The position numbers and the translations under genes are program-made. Below, piece by piece: positions 1-5,086 of a stretch of DNA of 5,086 bases (position 1 is its first letter; each line of letters starts with the position of its first letter). The notes below the pieces were generated by a model that searched no databases, was not told the origin of the DNA, and worked only from the letters and a program-made list of their open reading frames with translations. This stretch comes from Myxococcales bacterium (GTDB lineage Bacteria > Myxococcota_A > UBA9160 > SMWR01): positions 1-5,086 of the forward strand of contig JACZXC010000249.1 in the NCBI GenBank assembly GCA_022571825.1, given 5' to 3'.

Positions 1-562
1 CCAACCGCGCCGCGGGAAACCCCGCGACCGCGCCCACGGCGGCCGAGACGACCGGGGCGGTGGCCATGATCCGCGCGATCGACGCGAAACGGTGGGGAGC
101 GTAGACGGGATCGCCTCCGCCCAGAGGTCGCTTCCCGCTCGTGCTCGCGGACCCCGCCACCGACCCGCCTCCCCCCTGGAGGAACCGGACCAGCGGCAGG
201 CGGTAGCGGCAGGCGAGCTCTTCCGCGTAGACGCTCTTGCGCAGGCCCGCCGGCGAGGGCGAGCCGCCGCGCTGGGTGAAGTCCTCGCCGCCGACCACGC
301 AGGGCCGGTCGTCGATTCTTGCGATACCGAGGACGTAGTTCGCCGGCTCGAAGGAGCGAAGCTCGCCGTCCTCGCCGATCTCGGCATGCCCGGCGATCGG
401 GCCCTGCTCGCGGAAGCTGTTCTCGTCCACCAGCCCTTCGATGCGCTCGCGAATCGTGAGCCGGCCCAGCTCGTGTTGCTTCGCCACGGCCTCGGGGCCG
501 CCCAGCGCTGCCGCCAGCTCTTTGCGCTGCTCGATTCCGTCGACTTCTCGCTGCCAGCTCAT
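1..562 (-). CDS. Acyl-CoA carboxylase carboxyltransferase (beta) subunit, N-terminal part, runs off the window
   Basis: This is the first 187 residues of a biotin-dependent carboxyltransferase of the propionyl/methylcrotonyl/acetyl-CoA carboxylase beta family, which usually has about 500-540 residues. The family moves carboxyl from carboxybiotin to an acyl-CoA in the cytoplasm. Visible family features are the helical N-terminus with GRLTIRERIEGLVD (33-46), the GIARIDDRPCVVGGEDFT strand region (79-96), RGGSPSPAGLRKSVYAEEL (98-116) and the glycine-rich turn GGGGSVAG (130-137), where relatives carry the substrate-binding Gly-Gly loop. The ATG at 562 is supported by a purine-rich GGGAAAGGG at 566-574 and by a 4-bp ATGA overlap with the upstream 99-residue ORF, suggesting translational coupling. 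Acyl-CoA specificity cannot be told from this half. The frame is open to the window edge, with no sign of damage. Confidence 0.9.
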   Translation of the reverse strand, partial: MSWQREVDGIEQRKELAAALGGPEAVAKQHELGRLTIRERIEGLVDENSFREQGPIAGHAEIGEDGELRSFEPANYVLGIARIDDRPCVVGGEDFTQRGGSPSPAGLRKSVYAEELACRYRLPLVRFLQGGGGSVAGSASTSGKRPLGGGDPVYAPHRFASIARIMATAPVVSAAVGAVAGFPAARL

Positions 563-858
563 GAACCCTTTCCCGATGGCATTCCAGTCGCGCGCAGGAT
601 GAGATGCGTATCGGGCAAGAGGAGCACTGTACGCACGCCGATGATGCGTGCCAACAGGAGCGTCACGTCCAAGCAGACGAATCCGACGAGGAGCAGCACG
701 ATCGAAGCCCTGAAGGTCTGGCTGGCGGAGGCTCGCTGGTATCCGCGCTGCGTGAGCGCCGCGAAGGAACGCACGACGCCTTCCGCTCCTGCTCGACGTC
801 GCAACGGGGCGTCATCGACGATCGGGTCCGCATCGCGTTTCAAGGCGCGCTCCGGCAT
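559..858 (-). CDS. Hypothetical 99-residue membrane protein upstream of the carboxylase
   Basis: I do not recognise this family. The first 50 or so residues are charged and Arg/Ala-rich. They are followed by a hydrophobic stretch, roughly residues 52-75 (ASIVLLLVGF, then LDVTLLLARI), that could be one membrane helix. A second, weaker hydrophobic patch (VRTVLLLPDTHLIL) lies near the C-terminus. The TGA stop overlaps the carboxylase ATG by 4 bp, the usual sign of a coupled operon, and third codon positions are GC-rich. Against it, the Shine-Dalgarno before the ATG at 858 is weak and no function is suggested. Part of the gene reappears in a decayed copy at 4821-4918. It may have been misread from intergenic DNA, but the plus-strand frame over it looks like an antisense shadow, so this strand is preferred. 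Confidence 0.5.
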   Translation of the reverse strand: MPERALKRDADPIVDDAPLRRRAGAEGVVRSFAALTQRGYQRASASQTFRASIVLLLVGFVCLDVTLLLARIIGVRTVLLLPDTHLILRATGMPSGKGS

Positions 859-1043
859 GATAGGATCGTATCACGAGTGACGATTCGCGATGGGTTGCGC
901 GCGCTCGAGGCCTCGCCCCGACCCCGGTGGATGACCGCGCTCGCGGTCTTTTGCCTCTCGACGGTGGCATTCCTGGTTCCTCGCGATCTCTTTTTTGCGG
1001 AGACCCGAGACGTTGAGGTCTGGCTCGGGTTCGAGGTCCGAGG
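673..1043 (+). repeat. Left copy of a diverged direct duplication
   Basis: This segment matches 4821-5086 in the same orientation. By hand count the first part (673-775 against 4821-4918) has 7 mismatches in 97 aligned columns plus a 1-bp and a 6-bp gap. The second part (877-1043 against 4920-5086) has 8 mismatches in 167 columns with no gap. The 100 bp at 776-875 has no counterpart on the right. The match covers the middle of the 99-residue ORF and the first 55 codons of the four-helix gene. The true right limit is unknown because the other copy leaves the window; the left limit at about 673 is sharp. No terminal inverted repeats or transposase accompany it. Confidence 0.92.
858..873. promoter_or_regulatory. 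16-bp imperfect palindrome between divergent starts
   Basis: TGATAGGATCGTATCA reads the same on both strands except for one base pair (the G/G at its sixth and eleventh positions). It fills nearly all of the 18-bp gap between the ATG at 858 (minus) and the GTG at 877 (plus). With so little room, a protein bound here would cover both start sites, so it is a candidate operator for both genes. Chance cannot be excluded for one site, and the right-hand copy of this locus has lost it in a 100-bp deletion. Confidence 0.35.
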
Positions 1044-1308
1044 GGGCGCGGCCCTGCTGACCGCCCCGCTGCATTGGACCATCTTCGCGGTCGGTGCCTG
1101 GGGCTTCTGGAGTCGCCGCCCCTGGGTTCTTCCCGGGGCTGCCGGCTACCTGTTCTACATTGCGCTCAGTCACATCATCTGGAGTGAGGCCAGCTCCAAC
1201 GGGCGCGGCTGGCCCACGGGCCTGGTCCAGGCACTGGCAATCTCGGTGCCCGGTATTCTGCTGCTGCGCGCGCGCCGCCTTCTACGAGGGACTGCTTGTG
1301 ATCGCTGA
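877..1308 (+). CDS. Small four-helix integral membrane protein, function unknown
   Basis: The gene encodes 143 residues. Four hydrophobic segments are visible: about 19-37 (MTALAVFCLSTVAFLV), 53-75 (ALLTAPLHWTIFAVGAWGFW), 80-99 (WVLPGAAGYLFYIALSHIIW) and 111-129 (LVQALAISVPGILLLRA), followed by a basic tail. Between helices 1 and 2 is an acidic, aromatic loop (AETRDVEVWLGFEVRGG). I believe similar small membrane proteins are annotated only as hypothetical, and I assign no role. The GTG at 877 is chosen because the frame upstream runs antisense to the neighbouring ORF and AGGA at 862-865 sits 11 bases before it. The ATG at 931 is an alternative that would remove the first 18 residues. The high similarity of the copy at 4920, which starts at the same GTG, supports the longer start. 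Its 3' end overlaps the converging glycosyltransferase gene by 27 bp. Confidence 0.75.
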   Translation: MTIRDGLRALEASPRPRWMTALAVFCLSTVAFLVPRDLFFAETRDVEVWLGFEVRGGAALLTAPLHWTIFAVGAWGFWSRRPWVLPGAAGYLFYIALSHIIWSEASSNGRGWPTGLVQALAISVPGILLLRARRLLRGTACDR

Positions 1309-3438
1309 GATCTCGGTCGTTGGAGCTTTTCGAGGCTGGAGATCCGTCGGTGTGGAGCGACCCAGAGGCCGACGCAGGTCCTCGAGGGACGCGCGCAGAC
1401 CGACGAAGACGACGAGCGCGTAAGCAAAGCAGCCGGCGCTGAAGAAGCCGAAGGCAGCGTGAAGCCAGCGGGTCTCGAGGAGGTCCCAGACTCCGACGCT
1501 CAGGAGTCCGAGAACGATCGCGTATTCAGCCAGCACGTACCCCGCCGGGGCGCTGACGCGACCCGCCACCTTGGGCGTTCGGATGAACGGGATCTTCTCC
1601 CGCGTCCACGACTGCTGGAGCGACTTGACTACCCCTCCCACGTTGATCGGCAACAGCATCAGGTTCAGGACGTAGACGCGAAACAAGTCCGACGCGCGGT
1701 AGCCCGCCTGTACCAGATCCCGGCCGTAGAGCGCGAAGTACGGAACGGCTGTCAGCGGGAACCAGAAAGACCTCAGGTTGTCTTCGAATGGATAGAAGAG
1801 CAGCGCGAGCACGGCGAAGGTCACGACCGGGATCGAGGTCAGGTAGTGGATGCGCGAGTACGCCTCGCCGAGCTTCCGGAGCGAGAGACCTCGTCGCCAC
1901 AGGTAGCGCAGCAGCTTCGGGAGAATGATCAGGCCGCCGTTAGCCCAGCGCCGCCGCTGGATCAGGAGAGACCCAAAGTCATCGGGCGTCGCGCTGAACG
2001 ATAGGCGCTCGGGGTAGTTATAGAGAGACCAGCCGCGGTCGATCAGGTCGACGCTCGACTCGGTGTCCTCGATCACGGTGCGGTCCTGGATGTAGCGCCG
2101 GATCGGGTAGCCCCGCTCCTCGTCCGACTCCACGATGTCCTCGAGCGCGCGGCGACGGATCAGCGCGTTCGCGCCGATCCAAAAGTCGGCATCGCACAGG
2201 GTGCTCCCCTGGACGATCAGGTACTGGACGTCGGTCGTTGCTCCCGCGATCCGCTCGATGCTGCGTTCGGGATCCGGAATCGCACTATAAGGAGTCTGGA
2301 CCACGGCGAGTCGACTGTTCTCCTCCCGTTCCATCACCCGTGTGAGGCGCAGTGCGTACGCCGGGTGGAGCAGGCTGTCCGCGTCGAGTGTCACCACGTA
2401 GTCGGGCGCCGCCACCCGCAAGCTGGCCCGATCCGGGTCGGACTCGACCAGCGTGCGGGCGCCGTCTCCCAGCACCTCTTCACGAAAGCTCCTTCCCATC
2501 AGGGAGAGGTAGCTGTTCAGGTTCATCGCCTTGTTCGACTCGTGGGAGAGATTCGCGTACCGCTTCCGCTCGAAGCTCGTCACCTCTACCCGGAACACCG
2601 TGGCGAGGCGCCGGTACTCGCGATCGACGGCGTCGGTCGACGGCTCGCTGGATCCACCTGCCCGGGACAGCAGCGATGCGGCGTGCCGCCGGTAGTAGTC
2701 ACCCTGCTTACGAAGGACCAGGTCCACGAAGAGAGCGTCGGTGTGGTCGCGAGTCCGGTAGCTCGCCGCCGCGTCCTCGAACCACACCGCGACCCGCGAG
2801 CACAGAAGCGCGAGCTGACGGTACTCCTCCCGCAGATCGGCCGGGCTGGCGGCCCGCCGCTCGAGCCAGGCTTGCCGGGCCTCTTCGTAGACCGAGCTCC
2901 GTTTCCGCAGGTCCTCGTCGAGATCGCGGATGAGGGCGCGCGCCGCCTCCAGGGTCCTGCGGTCCTCGGAGTCGTCGGGCGCGGGCGCATCGTCGATCAG
3001 GAGCACCACCCGGCGGTCCGGATACCGCTGAAGAGCCGCGGACAGGACCGTCTGCTCGATCACTCGTAGCTGCTCCCGGTAGGACGGAACCAGGACCGTC
3101 AGCGGCGGAGCCGCACCATCGAACAAGAAGTCGTGCGCCCGGTCCGGCTCGGGCTGGTGCCGGCGCATCCGCTCGAAGTACCCGAGTCGGCTGAGCTGGT
3201 AGTCGAGATTCCCGAAGACCAGCCCGGCGACGACCAGGGCGAAGCCGACCTGCTCCGCCATCTGGATCCAGTCGCCGTGCTCTCGGCCGTCGGCGAAGAG
3301 CCTGACCACCTCGGCTGCCGTGAAGGCCGTTGCGACCACGGTGATGGCGATCCCGCCCCACGTGTACAGGATCTCGCGTAGGAAGTCGGCCCGCCCGTTC
3401 TTGAATACGTCCTTCGTCTCGGCGAGGCTCACCGGCAT
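1282..3438 (-). CDS. Membrane-embedded GT2 family glycosyltransferase, cellulose-synthase-like
   Basis: The protein has 718 residues. Two membrane helices (about 25-47 and 63-80) come before a cytoplasmic GT-A domain, and about five helices (533-682) follow it, as in processive synthases that polymerise and export a polysaccharide from a nucleotide-sugar. Catalytic signatures are present: PSYREQ (118-123), LLIDD with the first Asp pair (149-150), KAMNLN (303-308), the DAD metal motif (352-354), IED with the likely base D458, and QRRRW (494-498), the acceptor motif of processive enzymes. Between the first Asp and DAD is a charged helical insert (about 155-290) that I recall from a CESA-like subfamily common in actinobacteria. 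The loop IPFIRTPKV (616-624) lies before the last helices. No PilZ domain or bcs partner genes are present, so cellulose is not assured as product. The ATG at 3438 has GAGAG at 3443-3447 upstream. Confidence 0.88.
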   Translation of the reverse strand: MPVSLAETKDVFKNGRADFLREILYTWGGIAITVVATAFTAAEVVRLFADGREHGDWIQMAEQVGFALVVAGLVFGNLDYQLSRLGYFERMRRHQPEPDRAHDFLFDGAAPPLTVLVPSYREQLRVIEQTVLSAALQRYPDRRVVLLIDDAPAPDDSEDRRTLEAARALIRDLDEDLRKRSSVYEEARQAWLERRAASPADLREEYRQLALLCSRVAVWFEDAAASYRTRDHTDALFVDLVLRKQGDYYRRHAASLLSRAGGSSEPSTDAVDREYRRLATVFRVEVTSFERKRYANLSHESNKAMNLNSYLSLMGRSFREEVLGDGARTLVESDPDRASLRVAAPDYVVTLDADSLLHPAYALRLTRVMEREENSRLAVVQTPYSAIPDPERSIERIAGATTDVQYLIVQGSTLCDADFWIGANALIRRRALEDIVESDEERGYPIRRYIQDRTVIEDTESSVDLIDRGWSLYNYPERLSFSATPDDFGSLLIQRRRWANGGLIILPKLLRYLWRRGLSLRKLGEAYSRIHYLTSIPVVTFAVLALLFYPFEDNLRSFWFPLTAVPYFALYGRDLVQAGYRASDLFRVYVLNLMLLPINVGGVVKSLQQSWTREKIPFIRTPKVAGRVSAPAGYVLAEYAIVLGLLSVGVWDLLETRWLHAAFGFFSAGCFAYALVVFVGLRASLEDLRRPLGRSTPTDLQPRKAPTTEISAITSSPS

Positions 3439-3501
3439 GCCGCTCTCTGCTCCGATTCAACCCGCCAGCAGTCTTTGCATCGGGAGCGGTGGGTCGCTTC
3501 A

Positions 3502-3522
3502 CGGCTCCGGGGGGTCGAGCCG
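3502..3522. promoter_or_regulatory. GC-rich hairpin in the glycosyltransferase leader
   Basis: Perfect 6-bp arms CGGCTC (3502-3507) and GAGCCG (3517-3522) enclose a 9-base loop. If the glycosyltransferase is transcribed from the candidate promoter at 3547-3577, this hairpin lies in its 5' leader, some 65-85 bases before the start codon. There is no T-run on either side, so it does not look like a simple intrinsic terminator. In GC-rich DNA a 6-bp stem can be chance. Confidence 0.3.
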
Positions 3523-3546
3523 GCACTCCCTGAATCTGGCTGTGGG

Positions 3547-3577
3547 ATTATCCCCTCATCCGGTGTGCCCGGGTCAA
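3547..3577 (-). promoter_or_regulatory. Candidate sigma70-type promoter for the glycosyltransferase gene
   Basis: On the minus strand TTGACC (3572-3577) and GATAAT (3547-3552) each match the housekeeping -35 and -10 consensus at five of six positions. They are separated by 19 bp, longer than the usual 17. Transcription would begin near 3540, leaving a leader of about 100 bases. The -10 hexamer lies inside the palindrome GGGATTATCCC (3544-3554), so a regulator binding that palindrome would block it. Promoter calls by eye in DNA of unknown taxonomy are weak. Confidence 0.4.
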
Positions 3578-3597
3578 GGGGAAAATGGAGATTCCCC
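3578..3597. promoter_or_regulatory. Inverted repeat GGGGAA-N8-TTCCCC in the divergent intergenic region
   Basis: Perfect 6-bp arms at 3578-3583 and 3592-3597 are separated by 8 bases. The repeat directly abuts the -35 hexamer of the candidate glycosyltransferase promoter and ends 27 bases before the hydrolase TTG start, so it is well placed to influence both divergent genes. It resembles a dyad operator or an RNA hairpin just upstream of the hydrolase ribosome-binding site. No regulator family can be named. Confidence 0.35.
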
Positions 3598-3609
3598 CCG
3601 CCTTTCGAC

Positions 3610-3616
3610 GGGAGAA
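3610..3616 (+). promoter_or_regulatory. Ribosome-binding site that fixes the TTG start of the hydrolase gene
   Basis: GGGAGAA contains GGAG at 3611-3614, 10 bases before TTG at 3625. It supports that TTG over the in-frame ATG at 3475. The latter would add 50 residues of low-complexity, non-hydrophobic sequence and would run through the promoter region of the divergent gene. Confidence 0.55.
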
Positions 3617-3624
3617 CCGCAGCG

Positions 3625-4782
3625 TTGAGGCGCGGCGCGGCCGTCTTGCTGGGTGCCTGCCTTCTGCTGATCGCGGCGGGAGCCGTCGATCCCGAGGAGA
3701 CGCTCCGGAGTCCCGCCTCGATTGCGTGGCGGATCGGCCTGCCGGCGGCGGCTGCTCTCCTGCTCGCTGCCTTCCTCGCCCTGCCCGCCAGCGGCCGGTT
3801 GGCTCTGGGCTCGGCCGTCGCTGCGTTGACGGTAGTCGAGGCGGGGAGCTTCGGTCTGCACTGGTTCTGGCGGCCCCACGTCGAGACCTGGATCGAGCCC
3901 GAGTACTACCAGGATCACGCGAGCTTCGGTTACGGGCCCAAGCCCGGCATCTCTACGCGCGCGTGGAAGCGGGTGGACGGACGGAGCGTCTACGACGTGC
4001 GCTACTCGATCGACGAACGCGGATGACGCAGGACGCCGGTCTCGCACCGGGAGGAGCGCTCGAAGTTCCTGCTCACGTTCGGCGGCTCGTTCGCGTTCGG
4101 GGAGGGCGTCGAGGACGGCGAGACGCTGGCGTTCAGGCTCGGGGAGCTCGCAGCCGACCACCTGCCGTACGCCTACGGGTTTCACGGCTACGGCCCCCAG
4201 CACCTGCTGGCCAAGCTCGAGACGGGGACCTTGCCAGAGGAGGTAGATCAGGACGAGGGTACGCTCCTGTACGTGTTCATCGACAGCCACGTGAATCGCG
4301 CGATCGGCTCGTTCGTCGTCTATACGGGCTGGGCGAACGCGACGCCCCACTACGCGCTCGACGACACCGGCATTCCGGTCCGTCGCGGCAGCCTCACCAC
4401 CGGCAGGCCGCTTCGTTCGGTCGTCTACAGCGTGCTCGGCCTGAGCCCCTCCCTTCGCTACCTCGGCGTCGAGATCCCGTTTACGATTACCGACCGACAC
4501 GTCGCGTTCACGGCAGCGATTCTGGAGCGCTCCGCCGAGCTGTTCGAGCAGAGCTTCGAGCGCGCCCGTTTCGTCGTCGTGCTCTTCCCGGGCTCGGCGC
4601 TTGCCGATCAAATCGGCGCAGCCCTGCGAGATCGCGACGTCGACTACCTCGACTACAGTGCACTCCTCGACTGGAATGATCCGAGGTATTTTATTCCGGA
4701 GGACTGGCACCCGGCGCCGGAGACCTACCGCATCCTGGCGGAGCGTCTCGCCCGCGACCTTCGACTCGGATCGGCGAGCTAG
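3625..4782 (+). pseudogene. Membrane-anchored SGNH/GDSL-type hydrolase with an in-frame TGA
   Basis: From the TTG at 3625 one frame of 385 codons runs to the stop at 4780-4782, broken only by TGA at 4024-4026 (codon 134). Codons 1-133 encode three hydrophobic segments (about 4-22, 34-54, 56-80), then a short segment ending YSIDERG. After the TGA the same frame continues with LTFGGSFAFGEGVED, where S155 is the presumed nucleophile. It goes on to GFHGYGPQ (block II), VFIDSHVNR (block III region, 218-225) and EDWHPA with D360 and H362 as the likely Asp/His pair. Such proteins act on ester groups, often as glycan or lipid acyl hydrolases or transferases; the substrate here is unknown. The helices and the divergent glycosyltransferase suggest surface-glycan modification. 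Between the TGA and TTG 4231 there is no ATG, GTG or TTG, so reinitiation would lose S155. Recent nonsense mutation, sequencing error or readthrough are all possible. Confidence 0.75.
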
Positions 4783-4820
4783 TCTGGCCGAGCTGCCCGC
4801 TGGGGCTACGCGATCGCGGT

Positions 4821-4918
4821 GCAGACGAAATCCGACGAGGAGCAGCACAATGGAAGCCCTGAAGCTGGCGGAGGCTCGCTCGTATCCGCGCTGCGCGAGC
4901 GCTGCGAGGAAACGCACG
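4821..4918 (-). pseudogene. Decayed remnant of the 99-residue membrane ORF
   Basis: On the minus strand this stretch encodes LAALAQRGYERASASFRAS followed by IVLLLVGF. The left copy has FAALTQRGYQRASASQTF in the same place, so this is the middle of the 99-residue ORF. The 5' third, including its start codon, went with the 100-bp deletion. Two residues (QT) are missing in frame, a 1-bp insertion then shifts the frame after VGF, and the 3' end that overlapped the carboxylase is absent. It is very unlikely to make a working product. Confidence 0.65.
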
Positions 4919-4919
4919 C

Positions 4920-5086
4920 GTGACGATTCGCGACGGGTCACGCGCGCTCGAGGCCTCGCCCCGACCCCGGTGGATGACCGCGCTCACGGTCTTTTGCCTC
5001 TCGACGGTGGCATGCCGGGTTCCTCGCGATCTCTTTCTTGCGGAAACCCGAGACGTTGAGGTCTGGCTCGGGTTCGAGGTCCGAGG
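4920..5086 (+). CDS. Paralogue of the small four-helix membrane protein, 5' part only
   Basis: The frame from GTG 4920 is open for 55 codons to the window edge and aligns without gaps to codons 1-55 of the gene at 877. The differences visible are Leu to Ser at residue 7, Ala to Thr at 22, Phe-Leu to Cys-Arg at 32-33 and Phe to Leu at 39. The Leu-to-Arg change puts a charge inside predicted helix 1, which may harm insertion. GAGGAAA at 4906-4912 gives a good Shine-Dalgarno-like sequence upstream of the GTG. It was brought close by the 100-bp deletion and differs from the upstream sequence of the left gene. Whether the rest is intact lies outside the window, so it could be a working paralogue or a truncated relic. 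Confidence 0.6.
   Translation, partial: MTIRDGSRALEASPRPRWMTALTVFCLSTVACRVPRDLFLAETRDVEVWLGFEVR

Larger units (their letters stand above)
4821..5086 (+). repeat. Right copy of the direct duplication, truncated by the window edge
   Basis: This is the counterpart of 673-1043. Compared with the left copy it has one extra A in the run at 4828-4830, lacks 6 bp (GTCTGG) near 4864, and lacks exactly 100 bp at 4918/4919. These three gaps account for the change in offset between the copies from 4148 to 4043. The stretch 4783-4820 between the hydrolase stop and this repeat holds no gene that I can see. Confidence 0.92.

Noticed and set aside
92..880. Plus-strand frame of 262 codons at the left end
   Set aside because: It is antisense to the recognisable carboxyltransferase and has no motif of its own.
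2708..3526. Minus-strand frame of 272 codons inside the glycosyltransferase gene
   Set aside because: It is an alternative frame of the GT2 gene with Arg/Ala/Gly-rich low-complexity sequence.
4024..4026. TGA read as selenocysteine
   Set aside because: The position lies in a linker before the catalytic serine block, no conserved cysteine is expected there in SGNH proteins, and the downstream hairpin is short and does not match a full bacterial SECIS by eye.
3585..4679. Plus-strand frame of 364 codons with an ATG start inside the hydrolase region
   Set aside because: The product is extremely Arg/Pro/Gly-rich low-complexity sequence, typical of a shifted frame in GC-rich coding DNA.
4809..4818. 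CGCGATCGCG palindrome next to the left edge of the right-hand repeat
   Set aside because: It contains the HIP1-type octamer, but a single such site in GC-rich DNA is expected by chance and nothing else marks an integration or attachment site.
3574..4941. Long open frame on the minus strand (455 codons) opposite the hydrolase gene
   Set aside because: Its protein is Arg/Glu/Val-rich without motifs or domains, while the opposite strand shows clear membrane helices and SGNH blocks. Only its first 40 or so codons resemble anything, and that is the decayed duplicate of the 99-residue ORF.
673..5086. Composite transposon flanked by insertion sequences
   Set aside because: The repeated segments encode no transposase and show no terminal inverted repeats or target-site duplications; they carry ordinary gene fragments.

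Overview
The window is GC-rich DNA, dense in genes. Its GC-rich third codon positions, GTG/TTG starts and protein families fit an environmental, high-GC bacterium (Myxococcota/Binatota-like 'deltaproteobacterial' or actinobacterial flavour). That placement is inference; nothing here is a taxonomic marker.

Layout. (1) On the minus strand at the left edge lies the N-terminal 187 residues of an acyl-CoA carboxylase carboxyltransferase (beta) subunit. A 99-residue putative membrane protein precedes it and overlaps it by 4 bp (ATGA). (2) Only 18 bp away, and divergent, is a plus-strand gene for a 143-residue protein with four predicted membrane segments. A near-perfect 16-bp palindrome fills this gap. 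(3) Converging on that gene, with a 27-bp tail overlap, is a long minus-strand gene for a 718-residue membrane glycosyltransferase of family GT2 (cellulose-synthase-like fold). (4) A 186-bp intergenic region carries three inverted repeats and a plausible sigma70-type promoter for the glycosyltransferase. It separates that gene from a divergent plus-strand gene for a membrane-anchored SGNH/GDSL-type hydrolase. The hydrolase frame is interrupted by one in-frame TGA just before the catalytic block. (5) The right end, from about 4821, is a second diverged copy of the region at 673-1043. It has an open but truncated copy of the four-helix protein gene and a decayed remnant of the 99-residue ORF.

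How it fits together. The glycosyltransferase and the SGNH protein form a divergent pair that could make and modify (for example acylate or deacylate) a cell-surface glycan; this is inference from families and context. The pair sits between direct repeats of a small membrane-protein locus, about 93-95% identical outside gaps by hand count. The right copy differs by a 100-bp deletion between CACG repeats, a 6-bp in-frame deletion and a 1-bp insertion. The most notable observations are the flanking direct duplication, the deletion that placed a Shine-Dalgarno-like sequence in front of the right copy's GTG, and the single in-frame TGA in the hydrolase gene.
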